Of a stretch of 64,000 bases of DNA, positions 54,701 through 62,500 are shown piece by piece; position 1 is the first letter of the stretch, and each line of letters starts with the position of its first letter. The notes beneath the pieces are model-generated. The model worked only from the letters and a program-made list of their open reading frames with translations. It had not been told where the DNA came from and made no database searches. The position numbers and the translations under genes were made by a program. This DNA is from Methanomassiliicoccales archaeon (lineage in GTDB: Archaea > Thermoplasmatota > Thermoplasmata > RBG-16-68-12 > SOIM01): NCBI GenBank assembly GCA_004377185.1, contig SOIM01000016.1:1-64000 (forward strand). Reading direction: 5' to 3'.

Positions 54701-55976
54701 TCTTCAGATGCTCCAGGGAGGTCTTCTTCTCCTGCAGGGCCGCGATGTTGGCAGGTTCGACTGAGAGCGCTCTGTCCAGAGGTTCGAGAGCCCCTTCGTA
54801 GTTCTCCATTCGTACGTACGCCTTACCCTTGTCCACCATGGCCTCCACGTTCTCTGGATGTGTCTCAAGGATGTCATCACATGTCTGTGCCACATCGTCC
54901 CATCTCTCCAGCGTAAGGAAAGAGTTCTTCTTACCCACAAGCGCCTCAAGGTCCTCCGGGTCCCTCTCGAGGATCTCATCGAATGAGTGGATTGCGTCCG
55001 TATGACTCCCAAGCTCTTGCAGCAGTGCCCCCCTGTGGAACCAAGCATCCCTGTTCGTTCTATCGATTTCAGTTGCCTCTGTGTACGCCTTCACCGCATC
55101 CTCCTTCCTGCCCACCGTCCTCAGGATCCTTCCGCTTTCCATCCAGAGATGCAGGTCGTGCGGGGAGATATCCAGTGCGTTATCCAATGCTTGAAGGGCT
55201 TCATCGTACTGCTCGACGTCAGAGAGAGCGGTCGCCTTGAGCCGCCAGGCCTCCTTGTTTCGTGAATCGGCCTTAAGGATCTCATCGAAGACCGGAATGG
55301 CCTCTTTTGGTTTCTTGAGCCCAAGGAAGGCGTTCCCTTTCCCCAGCAGAAGGTCCACATCTCCAGGCAGTAAGTTCAGAAGCTTGTCATAGTTGAGAAT
55401 GTCAAGGGGATCGATCTCGATGACCCTCCTGAAGCAGCTGGTCGCCCCGTCCTGGTTCCCCAGGCCCACGTAGACATCGCCCTTGTTCGCCCACAAATCC
55501 TTCCTGTCAGGGGACAGCTCGATTGCATTGTCGAAGACATTCAGAGCCTCGTCATTCCTTCCCCATTCATGGAAGAAGTACCCTTTGTGGTTCAGCGCAT
55601 CCACATTGTTAGGATCGAGCTGTAAAGCGGCGTCGACGCAGTTGGAGGCCATGTCTGGCTTGCCCAAAGAGAAGTAGGAATACGCGAGATCGTCATACAC
55701 CTGCGAGAAATCTCCGATATACTTCGAGATGACATCCTTCCTTTCCTCGAGTGTTGTGGAAGCCTTCTTGAAGTGACCAAGCGCGTAATCATGCATCCCC
55801 CTCTCGAGATAGCCCTTGCCTTTTCTTACGGACTTCGATGCTTTGTTTAGCGTTCTCTTCTCCTTATCCAAAATAGAATCTAGAAACCCCGTAAGCTCAC
55901 CCAGACCCGTAATGTCTCCCAAAAACTTATACCCTTCGGTGTTGGTGGCTTGAATCTCACCTGTTGTGTCGGACAA
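51717..55976 (-). CDS. Giant TPR-repeat protein with C-terminal RING-like zinc cluster
   Basis: The 1419-residue protein has more than 25 tetratricopeptide repeats (for example AWYNRGLALEALKRYEEAVG, SYDRALKINPQDRMAWYSRG) from about residue 50 to 1170. A helical region follows (REEAFRNLKISSQILDAVFT). The end has a Pro/Lys linker then CRTHDAQAVSQHRCGQYLCN ACIKGEVNCPVCG near 1357-1388, a C-x2-H-x9-C-x4-C-x2-C-x6-C-x2-C pattern. There is no signal or transmembrane segment, so it is a cytoplasmic scaffold. The start is TTG at 55976 with AAGGAG upstream. Repeats are too many to count by eye exactly. Confidence 0.87.
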   Translation of the reverse strand: MSDTTGEIQATNTEGYKFLGDITGLGELTGFLDSILDKEKRTLNKASKSVRKGKGYLERGMHDYALGHFKKASTTLEERKDVISKYIGDFSQVYDDLAYSYFSLGKPDMASNCVDAALQLDPNNVDALNHKGYFFHEWGRNDEALNVFDNAIELSPDRKDLWANKGDVYVGLGNQDGATSCFRRVIEIDPLDILNYDKLLNLLPGDVDLLLGKGNAFLGLKKPKEAIPVFDEILKADSRNKEAWRLKATALSDVEQYDEALQALDNALDISPHDLHLWMESGRILRTVGRKEDAVKAYTEATEIDRTNRDAWFHRGALLQELGSHTDAIHSFDEILERDPEDLEALVGKKNSFLTLERWDDVAQTCDDILETHPENVEAMVDKGKAYVRMENYEGALEPLDRALSVEPANIAALQEKKTSLEHLKMWHEVVSACNAILRLQPEDLGAIHSKGRALVLVDNYHEALEAYQLALMLKPKDMTLLVERKDLLKLMGDALRAVDACNDIISVDKENAEAWADRGFALRVLRRYQEALKSLDEALRLSPKNFAAHYERGEILRSLKRLDEAVKSFDEALTIDQSKAYVYNSRGDCLGRLGRFEDAVINFDKAIDLDEKYSEAWYNRGLALEALKRYEEAVGSYDRALKINPQDRMAWYSRGLSLEWLERWEDAVRSFDKVLQLDPNFRLGYLKKGSILSKMGKREEAVKVYDAALERFPTDIPILTSKKNTLKSLGWVEDVYYVCDTITNYDYENIEAWKDKAIAARALRRYDDSLSALERAMEMRPKDLDLISEKRKTLIKMGRYREVLDVCNAALKIDPNNVGALRDKGSALQNMKNYSEAIKAFDSALEIDKNDKKTWNSRGVALMQMEDYKGALESFDTVLNLDPGNVFALNKKGETYITLKKYDRAIRYFDDALQMNPKNVHILNNKAKALSKVNRSQEALAVLNSVLETNPNDTKTIETKALILFDMNRHEEALSNLESALSVDYSNPYLWKVRADILDKLNRLDESMEAYQRALDYNPNDPDLWRASGLLYSRLRDPHQAELAYSKALQLAPEDESLWMMRAFVLEQLNDLEEAKACYDEAIGINGKDKIPWNSKGLVLMKMGRYEKALRCFDRALELDPNFVPAKNGKKMTEEEIRKSQVDYYARQVLEFEYEYNRAITREEAFRNLKISSQILDAVFTTLGGRDPIELSRLSPQELENYERRSNEVLRRALGTGGEYGLRLCDITYNFPDYSIDEAKRTLSYVDMVNSLAIKPEPSQELDEYVRMALDMPVEDRTIMGLIRNLDVGIYRARRVLTNLSLFQKEGYEQQKVGIEPIMGKDYHPEVRAPPGEPKRREPKPEPKPKVKGEFEGKKCRTHDAQAVSQHRCGQYLCNACIKGEVNCPVCGLPLEEGRGAPRPLPEQKEREEDPKRDFTRL

Positions 55977-56101
55977 GCACTGTTTCTCCTTATCACCATT
56001 TGAGGAGTAATCTCACTCGTCCTGGCTGATTCAAGATGAGCGTTTCACGGCAATCCCCTGGACATGAAGCGGACCGAAGAAAGCCTGAGAGACAGGACAA
56101 T

Positions 56102-56114
56102 CCTTAAATATAGG
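56102..56114 (+). promoter_or_regulatory. TATA box of the small gene at 56180
   Basis: CCTTAAATATAGG places transcription start at about 56135, within or just before the palindrome at 56134-56153. Confidence 0.5.
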
Positions 56115-56133
56115 TATGACATTATCGTTGATA

Positions 56134-56153
56134 GGTCAGACAAATGTCTGACC
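56134..56153. promoter_or_regulatory. Perfect 9-bp inverted repeat at the transcription start
   Basis: GGTCAGACA-AA-TGTCTGACC is a perfect inverted repeat about 25 bases after the TATA box and 27 bases before the likely ATG at 56180. It may be an operator for a dimeric repressor or a leader hairpin. Confidence 0.6.
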
Positions 56154-56179
56154 AAACACTTCTATTCAACGGTGGTACT

Positions 56180-56437
56180 ATGGCCAGGAAAAGGAAGAAG
56201 GAAAGCGATCTTACCAAGGTTAGCAAGGACACTAGGGAATGGCTCGAACATCACACCATGGAGGATATGAAAGAACTGACGTGCGAGATGTACTCTGATG
56301 GAGTGGACGTATCGGAAATGGTCGAAGTCGTGAACAAGCTGGAAGAGATAGCGGAGCAGGAATTGGGAATCCACGAAGATATCACCTATCCCACTGCGGA
56401 CGGAACACGAAAAAAGCTAGAGGAGTCCTCTTCCTAG
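56180..56437 (+). CDS. Small acidic helical protein, function unknown
   Basis: The 85-residue protein starts MARKRKKESDLTKVSKDTRE and has a helical, acidic middle (VSEMVEVVNKLEEIAEQELG). I chose the ATG at 56180 because GGTGGT is the ribosome-binding site and a TATA box stands upstream; an ATG at 56144 lies in the palindrome. No family is recognised. The region 56438-56657 downstream has no gene I can support. Confidence 0.6.
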   Translation: MARKRKKESDLTKVSKDTREWLEHHTMEDMKELTCEMYSDGVDVSEMVEVVNKLEEIAEQELGIHEDITYPTADGTRKKLEESSS

Positions 56438-56657
56438 AACGTTCAAGAGAGATCGGGCGCATTCGATTTTGCAAAGAATCAGTGCAGGCGCCGGGAGTTT
56501 CGGACCCGTCTTGCCAACGGAATCTTTCGAACCCGGGCAGTTGGCTGTCCTCATCCCTTCGAGAATTGAGGGAATATGGAAGGCCAAAATCCTAGACCAG
56601 ACTAGATCACGCCTGCATCGAAGAACGTAAACAATACATTTCTCTTAAAAGCTTCCG

Positions 56658-56698
56658 AAAAAAAAGTGGTTGATAGGCAGGATCAGCGACTGCCTATC
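56658..56698 (-). terminator. Hairpin plus T-run terminator
   Basis: On the minus strand GATAGGCAG-9 bases-CTGCCTATC is a perfect 9-bp stem, followed after 6 bases by eight T (56665-56658). It ends the micro-gene unit. Confidence 0.7.
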
Positions 56699-56713
56699 GG
56701 GATGGAATGGAGC

Positions 56714-56788
56714 TCAGTCATCGTCATAGCTGGATGAACAACCCAAGGAATCGTACATGTCTTCCCAACTGTAATGTTCGTAATCCAT
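56714..56788 (-). CDS. Micro-gene: 24-codon acidic, aromatic peptide or small RNA
   Basis: The minus-strand frame codes MDYEHYSWEDMYDSLGCSSS then YDDD, 24 residues. GGTGAT stands 5 bases before the ATG, and a TATA box at 56821-56830 puts transcription start at about 56799. A hairpin and T-run follow the stop, so the unit is about 140 nt and independent. The peptide is acidic and rich in Tyr. Either the peptide or the RNA could be the product. Confidence 0.5.
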   Translation of the reverse strand: MDYEHYSWEDMYDSLGCSSSYDDD

Positions 56789-56820
56789 CTTATATCACCA
56801 AAACGGAGTAGGTCCTCATT

Positions 56821-56830
56821 CCTTATAAAG
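56821..56830 (-). promoter_or_regulatory. TATA box of the micro-gene
   Basis: Minus-strand CTTTATAAGG about 35 bases before the ATG at 56788. arcS, also on the minus strand, ends 84 bases upstream of the box, so the box would start a separate transcript. Confidence 0.5.
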
Positions 56831-56913
56831 CGAGAATCGAGGGGGGTGAGTGAATATGAAAAGGCCGAAATCGGGAGCCAGACTCCAAAAACAAAAGTGA
56901 AACTAAGCTCTTC

Positions 56914-58719
56914 TCAAGCTTTCTTCTTGTGTCTGATGCGGACTGCTTCCCCTCTGTCGCTCTCTACCATCTCCTTCCAGTTCATCATCGCGACCCCTAC
57001 GCCCCTGACATCTCCCTCGTGACGAACCACAACGTCGTCCCCGATTCTGATTTCCTGGCTCGCACCGGTCACTCCAACGGCGAACAGGTTGCCCTCTGGG
57101 TAGAAATCATCGATCTCCACGCAGTACACATTGTTGTTTGATATCCTCTCCGCGCCCTCCAGAGTGAGCGAGATCATTCCCCTTTCACCGACCAGCATCC
57201 CCAACTGTTTGTCATCCGAGAATATCTTCAGGTTCGGGTATCTGCCTTTCACTTCTGCCGACCTCATGAGTTCCTGTCCGCCCTTGCCGAACTGGAACAC
57301 ACACCTGGTGAGCATGTCCTCCGATTTCCTTGAGCTACCCAGCACTCTCTCATAGCCACTTGCAGCCTTGGACAGTTCCTCCGTCAGAGTTGACAGATTG
57401 CTTGCCGAGGTCGGGCTGCCATCCGAGGTAGATGCGTACTCGTCCAAGACATCGCAAACGAAATCCTTCTCGGAACCCAAATGGACCATTGTCTTGTCAT
57501 ATTCGTTCTTCTCCAGATAATCCACTAGGTCTTCTTTGACAATTGATATCTCGTCCTCGAACCAATGACCCGTGACCGGGATGTCGTAATGCTGTGCCGG
57601 AAAGAAGAGCTCCAGTTCCCGGGGGACTATCCCCAGGGGAGAAGTGATGATGACCTCGTGAACCAGATGCTGATTCCCGCTGTCCTTGACGGCTCTTCGG
57701 AGGATTGCGTGGCTTTTCGACAACGAGTAGGGCTTCTTCGCGGAGCATGGCAGCAGGAGCAGTATCTTCGCGCTCTCCGGTTTCCTGTATCGTTCCTTGA
57801 TCCTCCTCCTGAACCTCAAGATGTCCGGTCGGTAGAGAGATTCCTTTGTGTTGGCGTGAAACTTAGGGCCTGAGATTGGAAAGTGGAGCTCCTGGTGATC
57901 ATAATGCTTGAGGTCCATGTGCCTGAGAACCGCTATCATCCAGGGGTCGTGAACGGACCTCTTCTCCACATATTCCCTCAGCGTCCCATTTTTGATGTGG
58001 TGTATTGTCTTCCCCATTTCCATCTGGAGGGTGAGATAGTTGCGCTCCAGTACGTCCTCGAAGTCCTTCCCTCCGGCACATGCAGGACACTGGCATGAAG
58101 GGTTTTTCAGATCGGTTGGACCCCATCTCCCTTCAGCAGTGAGTAGGTTGCCTGACCGAGATTCCCATACGACTCTGGTTGTATCGAAGATGTCTCCCCC
58201 GCAATAGCAGAGCAGTGCCAGATTTGATGGTGAGGCGATGCCAGGAATATATATCAGTGAACCATAGCCGGCCGAACTTCTGAGTGTGATCATTCCTTCC
58301 ACAAACTCCATAGGATGTCTGAGAAGTTCGACCGCGTTCCCCATGACAACGACTTCTGCTCCCTCTTTTGCGGTTTCTCGAAGAGCCTCCTCATCTCCTG
58401 GATGTATCACCACAGCTTCTTGCTTCTCCGTTTTCCGTTCGGTATCTGTTCCAAGACCTTTGAGGCTCATCGGGTAGGGGTAGTCTGGTGCGATTGTTAC
58501 GTCCCCTTCGTTTTCTGATGGAGAGAATATGCTCCCTTTGTCAACAATGGTGACCTTTGATGGGTCCGATTTCTCATTCGAAAGAAAGAGTTCTGCGTTT
58601 TCGGGCGGACGGATCCGCTCGGTTTGAACGAATGCAATAGCTGGTAGGCTGATAGTACGGTCGTCAAGACCCCAAGTGCCCGACCTAGCCAGTACGCATC
58701 TTTTTTCGATTTCCAACAT
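56914..58719 (-). CDS. arcS: Archaeosine synthase (ArcS), TgtA2 type
   Basis: ArcS converts preQ0 at tRNA position 15 to archaeosine. The 601-residue protein begins MLEIEKRCVLARSGTWGLDD and has a degenerate Tgt-like domain (GSLIYIPGIASPSNLALLCY), a zinc site CQCPACAGG, and the ArcS-specific LLLPCSAKKPYSLSKSH. A PUA domain ends the protein (VYCVEIDDFYPEGNLFAVGV, VVRHEGDVRGVGVAMMNWKE). I chose the ATG at 58719; a longer frame from 58875 adds 52 unlike residues. Confidence 0.92.
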   Translation of the reverse strand: MLEIEKRCVLARSGTWGLDDRTISLPAIAFVQTERIRPPENAELFLSNEKSDPSKVTIVDKGSIFSPSENEGDVTIAPDYPYPMSLKGLGTDTERKTEKQEAVVIHPGDEEALRETAKEGAEVVVMGNAVELLRHPMEFVEGMITLRSSAGYGSLIYIPGIASPSNLALLCYCGGDIFDTTRVVWESRSGNLLTAEGRWGPTDLKNPSCQCPACAGGKDFEDVLERNYLTLQMEMGKTIHHIKNGTLREYVEKRSVHDPWMIAVLRHMDLKHYDHQELHFPISGPKFHANTKESLYRPDILRFRRRIKERYRKPESAKILLLLPCSAKKPYSLSKSHAILRRAVKDSGNQHLVHEVIITSPLGIVPRELELFFPAQHYDIPVTGHWFEDEISIVKEDLVDYLEKNEYDKTMVHLGSEKDFVCDVLDEYASTSDGSPTSASNLSTLTEELSKAASGYERVLGSSRKSEDMLTRCVFQFGKGGQELMRSAEVKGRYPNLKIFSDDKQLGMLVGERGMISLTLEGAERISNNNVYCVEIDDFYPEGNLFAVGVTGASQEIRIGDDVVVRHEGDVRGVGVAMMNWKEMVESDRGEAVRIRHKKKA

Positions 58720-58853
58720 CTTCGTATACCTCAAGGTTGACTCGTTTAATAAGGTTCTCTTTGCGGTTTTTTCGCCAATAGTTGCGCATAAATTCGAAAA
58801 ATCTCTCTGACGGTATATATACCCCCAATTATAGAGGATATACTGGCAACCAT

Positions 58854-58877
58854 GCCAAGCACAAAATTGTGCCATGG
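58854..58877 (+). promoter_or_regulatory. Leader hairpin of the small secreted protein gene
   Basis: GCACAA-AA-TTGTGC with CCA and TGG flanks forms a possible hairpin just before the ribosome-binding site GGGGTGAG. A TATA box (GGTATATATACC at 58812) stands about 75 bases before the ATG, so the hairpin would be on the mRNA. Confidence 0.35.
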
Positions 58878-58889
58878 GGGTGAGAAAGA

Positions 58890-59159
58890 ATGAAAGAAAA
58901 GATTGCGAGGATTCTGACCATCCAATTGGTCATTGGCCTTGCGACATTGTCGATGGTGAGCTATGTGTTTGCGGAAGAAGATATTGATGGAGACGGAATG
59001 GCGGACTGGTGGGAACTGCAGTATTTCGGAGACCTGAGCCAGGAGGCGGATTGGGACTTCGACGGAGATGAATTCACCAACTTGGAAGAATTCGAGGCGG
59101 GAACCGATCCGACGGATCCGACTGATAAGCCCAGACCGCCTGCAAACAACATATATTAG
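58890..59159 (+). CDS. Small secreted protein with calcium-binding (TSP3/EF-hand-like) motifs
   Basis: The 89-residue protein has a signal peptide (residues 1-28). The mature part has EDIDGDGMADWWELQYFGDL and DWDFDGDEFTNLEEFEAGTD, two D-x-D-x-D/G-type calcium loops as in thrombospondin type 3 repeats, then TDPTDPTD and ends PPANNIY. Such units are usually spacers in large proteins; here it is the whole protein. GGGGTGAG precedes the ATG. It is divergent from arcS. Its job is unknown. Confidence 0.75.
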   Translation: MKEKIARILTIQLVIGLATLSMVSYVFAEEDIDGDGMADWWELQYFGDLSQEADWDFDGDEFTNLEEFEAGTDPTDPTDKPRPPANNIY

Positions 59160-59186
59160 GAAGCGCGGGCACTTCTTTGCCTCTGC

Positions 59187-61916
59187 CTACTTGCTCTGGG
59201 TGGCTTCAGACAGAGCACTTTGAACTCTGGATCTCAGGCTTTCCCTGAGCTTGATATCTCCTATCTCATCCGTAATAGCGGAAGCTTTCCTTAGGTAGGC
59301 CAATCCTTTTCGACGGTCCTTATCAAGCGTGAGCTGTCCTATGGTCATATAGTACTCAGACAAGTCAGCCGATTTTCCGGACTTCTTAATCAGATTTATG
59401 CTTTTCTTGAAATATCCCTGAGCTTTGTCCCACTCCCCTCTCATGTTGTGTATGAACCCGTACTGCAGGTAATTGGAAGCCACCATTCTATTCTCCTTGA
59501 GCTCTTGAAAAATCTCAGCCGCTTCATCCAGACACTGCTCCGCTTTCACGAGATCTGGCTTCTCGATATATGCTGATGCCATGTTGGCCAGCGTGTAAGC
59601 TGTGGATCTCGCATCTCCTGTCCTTCTGGCCACTTCCAGAGCCTTATCGTAGTTCTCAAGAGCTTCCTCATTCTTCTCCATGTCATAGTAAGAGACTCCC
59701 AAGTTATTGTAGCAATTACTCAGGAGAATCAGGTCACCAGATTCTTTGGCATATTTGACAGCCTTCCGCTTGATTCGAAGCGACTCCTTCTTCTTGCCCG
59801 ATCTCTCCTTGAATACTCCAAGGATTCTGTGTGCCTTCGCAACCTCCGTCATGTTCCCGCTGATCTCTGCGGTTTCAAGGCATTTGTCTACGTATACCTG
59901 AGCTCTCTGCAAATCACCTTTTGTTGTCAAGAGACTGGCAATGCCGCAGTAGCACTCGGCAAGACCTTCCAGATTACTAATCTCCTCAGATATCTTTGCG
60001 CTATCTAGAAGGGATTTCAATGAGGCCTCGTAATTTCCTCTCCATGACTGAATCTCGGCAATCCTTCGCAGAGAAATGGAAATTCCTGTATGATTGTCTT
60101 CCTTGTCATTCAGCGACAGGCAGCGGTTATACTCTATGATCGCCTCATCCCAGGACCCTCGAATATTCTCACACTCGCCTTTCAGGAAAGCCAGCTCAGA
60201 TTCATTCGGGAACTTTCTCTCAATGTCAAGACGCAACAGTATTTGATACAGGTCTCTTGAGTGTCCTTTGGCAATGATGTGACGCCCCTCTTCTCTCAGA
60301 ACACTGACGACTCGTTTGACATCTCCCGCATCAGTAAGATGCGACAAACCCTGGACAGTGGACTCGACATCGCCCTGATCAAGGAAGAACTCAGCGGCCT
60401 TTTTGTGGTAGGTCTTCCTAGTCCTACCTTTCAGTTCCTTTCCAATGAAATCTCTTAAAACATCGTGAGTTTGATAATACATGGGAGCCGCTTCGAGGAG
60501 AAGCGATTTCTCCACCAATGACCTGACTGTGCTATGCTTCACGCCTCTCCACTGGAAAAACGCGTCCGAATGTACTGGCCGGCCGAAAATGGAGATCACC
60601 CTCATTAGTCTCATTTCACTTGGGCTCAGCTGGGAAAGGACCTCTTCCTCCAGAAACCTCTCAATGTCCGTTGTCTTGAACTCGTGGGCAGGATCCATCA
60701 AATCCAGGAATAGTGGCAGTCCTCCAGTGCGCTTGTACGCTTCCCGTTGTCTCCAACCCTCCACTCCTCTCAGCTGGAGGATTTCCTTGGCATCCTCGTA
60801 GTTCAGCTTCCTCAGGACAATCCTCCTCAGTAGCCCCTGTCTCTTGAACTTCTGTCCGTCATAGAGCTTGGGTATCGTCCTTCCAACAAGAATCATCTTC
60901 GTCCTGTCACAATCACATAACTTACCTATTGCGAATCTGAGAAACTGTGCCAGATTGTTCTGGGTCTTCTCGCAACCGTCAACTACGAAGAGAGCTTCCA
61001 AGTCCTTGCATTCATTGCCGAAGATGTAGAGGATATCCTCGCTCCTTTTCTCTTCCAGGGACTTGAGAGCGTCCTCGGTTCCCATCTTTCCGTGTGGCTC
61101 AAGTGGGTCCTCACTCCTCATCTCTGGGTGGGACTTGAGATAGGTGTCCAGTTTCTTCCTGCCCAACAGGCTGAGAAAGGCGGCAATCTCTTCCAGGACT
61201 GATATCAGTGTGGACTGCTCGTTCAGGTTCAGCCAGATGGTGTTCGATCTGTCCTTCAATTCATTGAAGACCGTCACGGCAAGGGAAGTCTTTCCTATTC
61301 CAGCAACCCCTTTGATCTCGAGGATCTTCTCCATGTCCGATTCGAACCATTCCATTATCTGCTCTTGCTCTTCCTCTCTACCGAAGAAATACCTTATCGT
61401 GGGCTTGTGGTCATCCAAGCATATGAAGCCAGATTCTCTCTTGATCTGCTCGATGTACGCCTGCTTGTCGAAGACCCCTTTGTGGACACTCAGAGCAATA
61501 TCCAGAAGCGAGGATCCGTCCCTCAACCCCATTGGTATATCGCCAAGCCTCACCTCAAATATCTTGCCGGCCTCGTCTTTGAGCTGAATCCTCTTGTCCC
61601 GAGCCCTCATCCTCAGGGACCTGGCTTCCTTCATCCCAACCTCGGTCAGGATGTACGTCTTTCTTCGCAATTTGCCGATCGGAACGTGAGCCCTCCTGTC
61701 GTCCAACAACCCCTCCCTCTTCAGTTCGTTCATGACCCTTGAAAGGTTCCCCCTGCTCGCCGAGAGCAATGTTGATATAGCCTCCTGGCAGGTCGCTTCC
61801 GGCATGTCGTACGGGTTGACGTAGGATGAGAAAGGTTCTAGGTGAAGAATCACTGCCTCACGAAGGGGAAACAGCTTCTTTCTTTGATATCGGTAACTCC
61901 TTCGCATAGCTCCCAT
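59187..61916 (-). CDS. Winged-helix STAND ATPase with TPR repeats
   Basis: The 909-residue protein (from ATG at 61916) has a winged-helix domain (AISTLLSASRGNLSRVMNEL, TYILTEVGMKEARSLRMRAR), a STAND NTPase with P-loop GVAGIGKTSLA (residues 203-213) and Walker B ALFVVDGCE (about 308-316), and a C-terminal half of TPR repeats (ALENYDKALEVARRTGDARS). Such proteins act as ATP-dependent regulators or as sensors in defence. The start could also be the ATG at 61907. A shared divergent promoter region with the DUF835 gene stands upstream. Confidence 0.85.
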   Translation of the reverse strand: MGAMRRSYRYQRKKLFPLREAVILHLEPFSSYVNPYDMPEATCQEAISTLLSASRGNLSRVMNELKREGLLDDRRAHVPIGKLRRKTYILTEVGMKEARSLRMRARDKRIQLKDEAGKIFEVRLGDIPMGLRDGSSLLDIALSVHKGVFDKQAYIEQIKRESGFICLDDHKPTIRYFFGREEEQEQIMEWFESDMEKILEIKGVAGIGKTSLAVTVFNELKDRSNTIWLNLNEQSTLISVLEEIAAFLSLLGRKKLDTYLKSHPEMRSEDPLEPHGKMGTEDALKSLEEKRSEDILYIFGNECKDLEALFVVDGCEKTQNNLAQFLRFAIGKLCDCDRTKMILVGRTIPKLYDGQKFKRQGLLRRIVLRKLNYEDAKEILQLRGVEGWRQREAYKRTGGLPLFLDLMDPAHEFKTTDIERFLEEEVLSQLSPSEMRLMRVISIFGRPVHSDAFFQWRGVKHSTVRSLVEKSLLLEAAPMYYQTHDVLRDFIGKELKGRTRKTYHKKAAEFFLDQGDVESTVQGLSHLTDAGDVKRVVSVLREEGRHIIAKGHSRDLYQILLRLDIERKFPNESELAFLKGECENIRGSWDEAIIEYNRCLSLNDKEDNHTGISISLRRIAEIQSWRGNYEASLKSLLDSAKISEEISNLEGLAECYCGIASLLTTKGDLQRAQVYVDKCLETAEISGNMTEVAKAHRILGVFKERSGKKKESLRIKRKAVKYAKESGDLILLSNCYNNLGVSYYDMEKNEEALENYDKALEVARRTGDARSTAYTLANMASAYIEKPDLVKAEQCLDEAAEIFQELKENRMVASNYLQYGFIHNMRGEWDKAQGYFKKSINLIKKSGKSADLSEYYMTIGQLTLDKDRRKGLAYLRKASAITDEIGDIKLRESLRSRVQSALSEATQSK

Positions 61917-61968
61917 ATGGTGCCAGGAGCTTAAAATCCTTTCGAAAAGACAAAATCTTTGATAAGGG

Positions 61969-61979
61969 TTATATAAAGG
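61969..61979. promoter_or_regulatory. TATA-like element between the STAND ATPase and DUF835 genes
   Basis: TTATATAAAGG stands about 35 bases before the GTG at 62009 on the plus strand. Its near-palindromic core could also serve the minus-strand ATPase gene about 55 bases away. Confidence 0.5.
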
Positions 61980-62008
61980 TAGCATTTTGTCCTATAAAAG
62001 GCGATAAG

Positions 62009-62497
62009 GTGTCTACTGAGGAAGATGACCGACACAAGGGTATGTTCTTCGTTGATGAGAGAAGGCCCGAACAGAGCTTCTCGCTGTTCATCGATAGAAA
62101 GAAGGCGGGTGCGAAGGGTCTTTGCATTGCGAGAAGACAACTTGAAAATGTTACATCGGAAGAAGAGTTGAGAGACGTTGAATGCTACTGGCTCCTTCTG
62201 AGGGATGCGGACAATGCCATCCGGCCTTCCGACCTTGAGAAGATCGATGACGTCATCTGTTCCTTTCTCGAGAAGAACCGCGGTGGGGTAGTGCTGTTGG
62301 ATGGTTTCGAGATGCTGATGTTGTTCAATGACTACAGCAAGATCTCCGAAATGCTGACCAAGGCGAAATCATTGGCGGACTTGAGCGACGCGGCCATAAT
62401 CATCCCGATCGACAGCAGGGCATTATACCGTGAGGACTTCGAGAGAATATCCAAGGACTTCAAGGTCCTAGACTTGGACAGGGCGGAGAAGCTCTAG
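62009..62497 (+). CDS. DUF835 family protein
   Basis: The 162-residue protein matches archaeal DUF835: GLCIARRQLENVTSEEELRD, VLLDGFEMLMLFNDYSKISE and IIPIDSRALYREDFERISKD. The domain is often fused to sensor kinases; here it is alone. The start is GTG at 62009, behind GATAAG and a TATA box. It is convergent with a second DUF835 gene, 3 bases away, that shares the LxDGxExLxxxND pattern. Function unknown; signalling is inferred from domain context. Confidence 0.8.
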   Translation: MSTEEDDRHKGMFFVDERRPEQSFSLFIDRKKAGAKGLCIARRQLENVTSEEELRDVECYWLLLRDADNAIRPSDLEKIDDVICSFLEKNRGGVVLLDGFEMLMLFNDYSKISEMLTKAKSLADLSDAAIIIPIDSRALYREDFERISKDFKVLDLDRAEKL

Positions 62498-62500
62498 AAT

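Noticed and set aside
56480..56550. TTCGAA/GTTTCGG segments resembling a tRNA T arm
   Set aside because: No acceptor stem, anticodon arm or D arm can be built around them.
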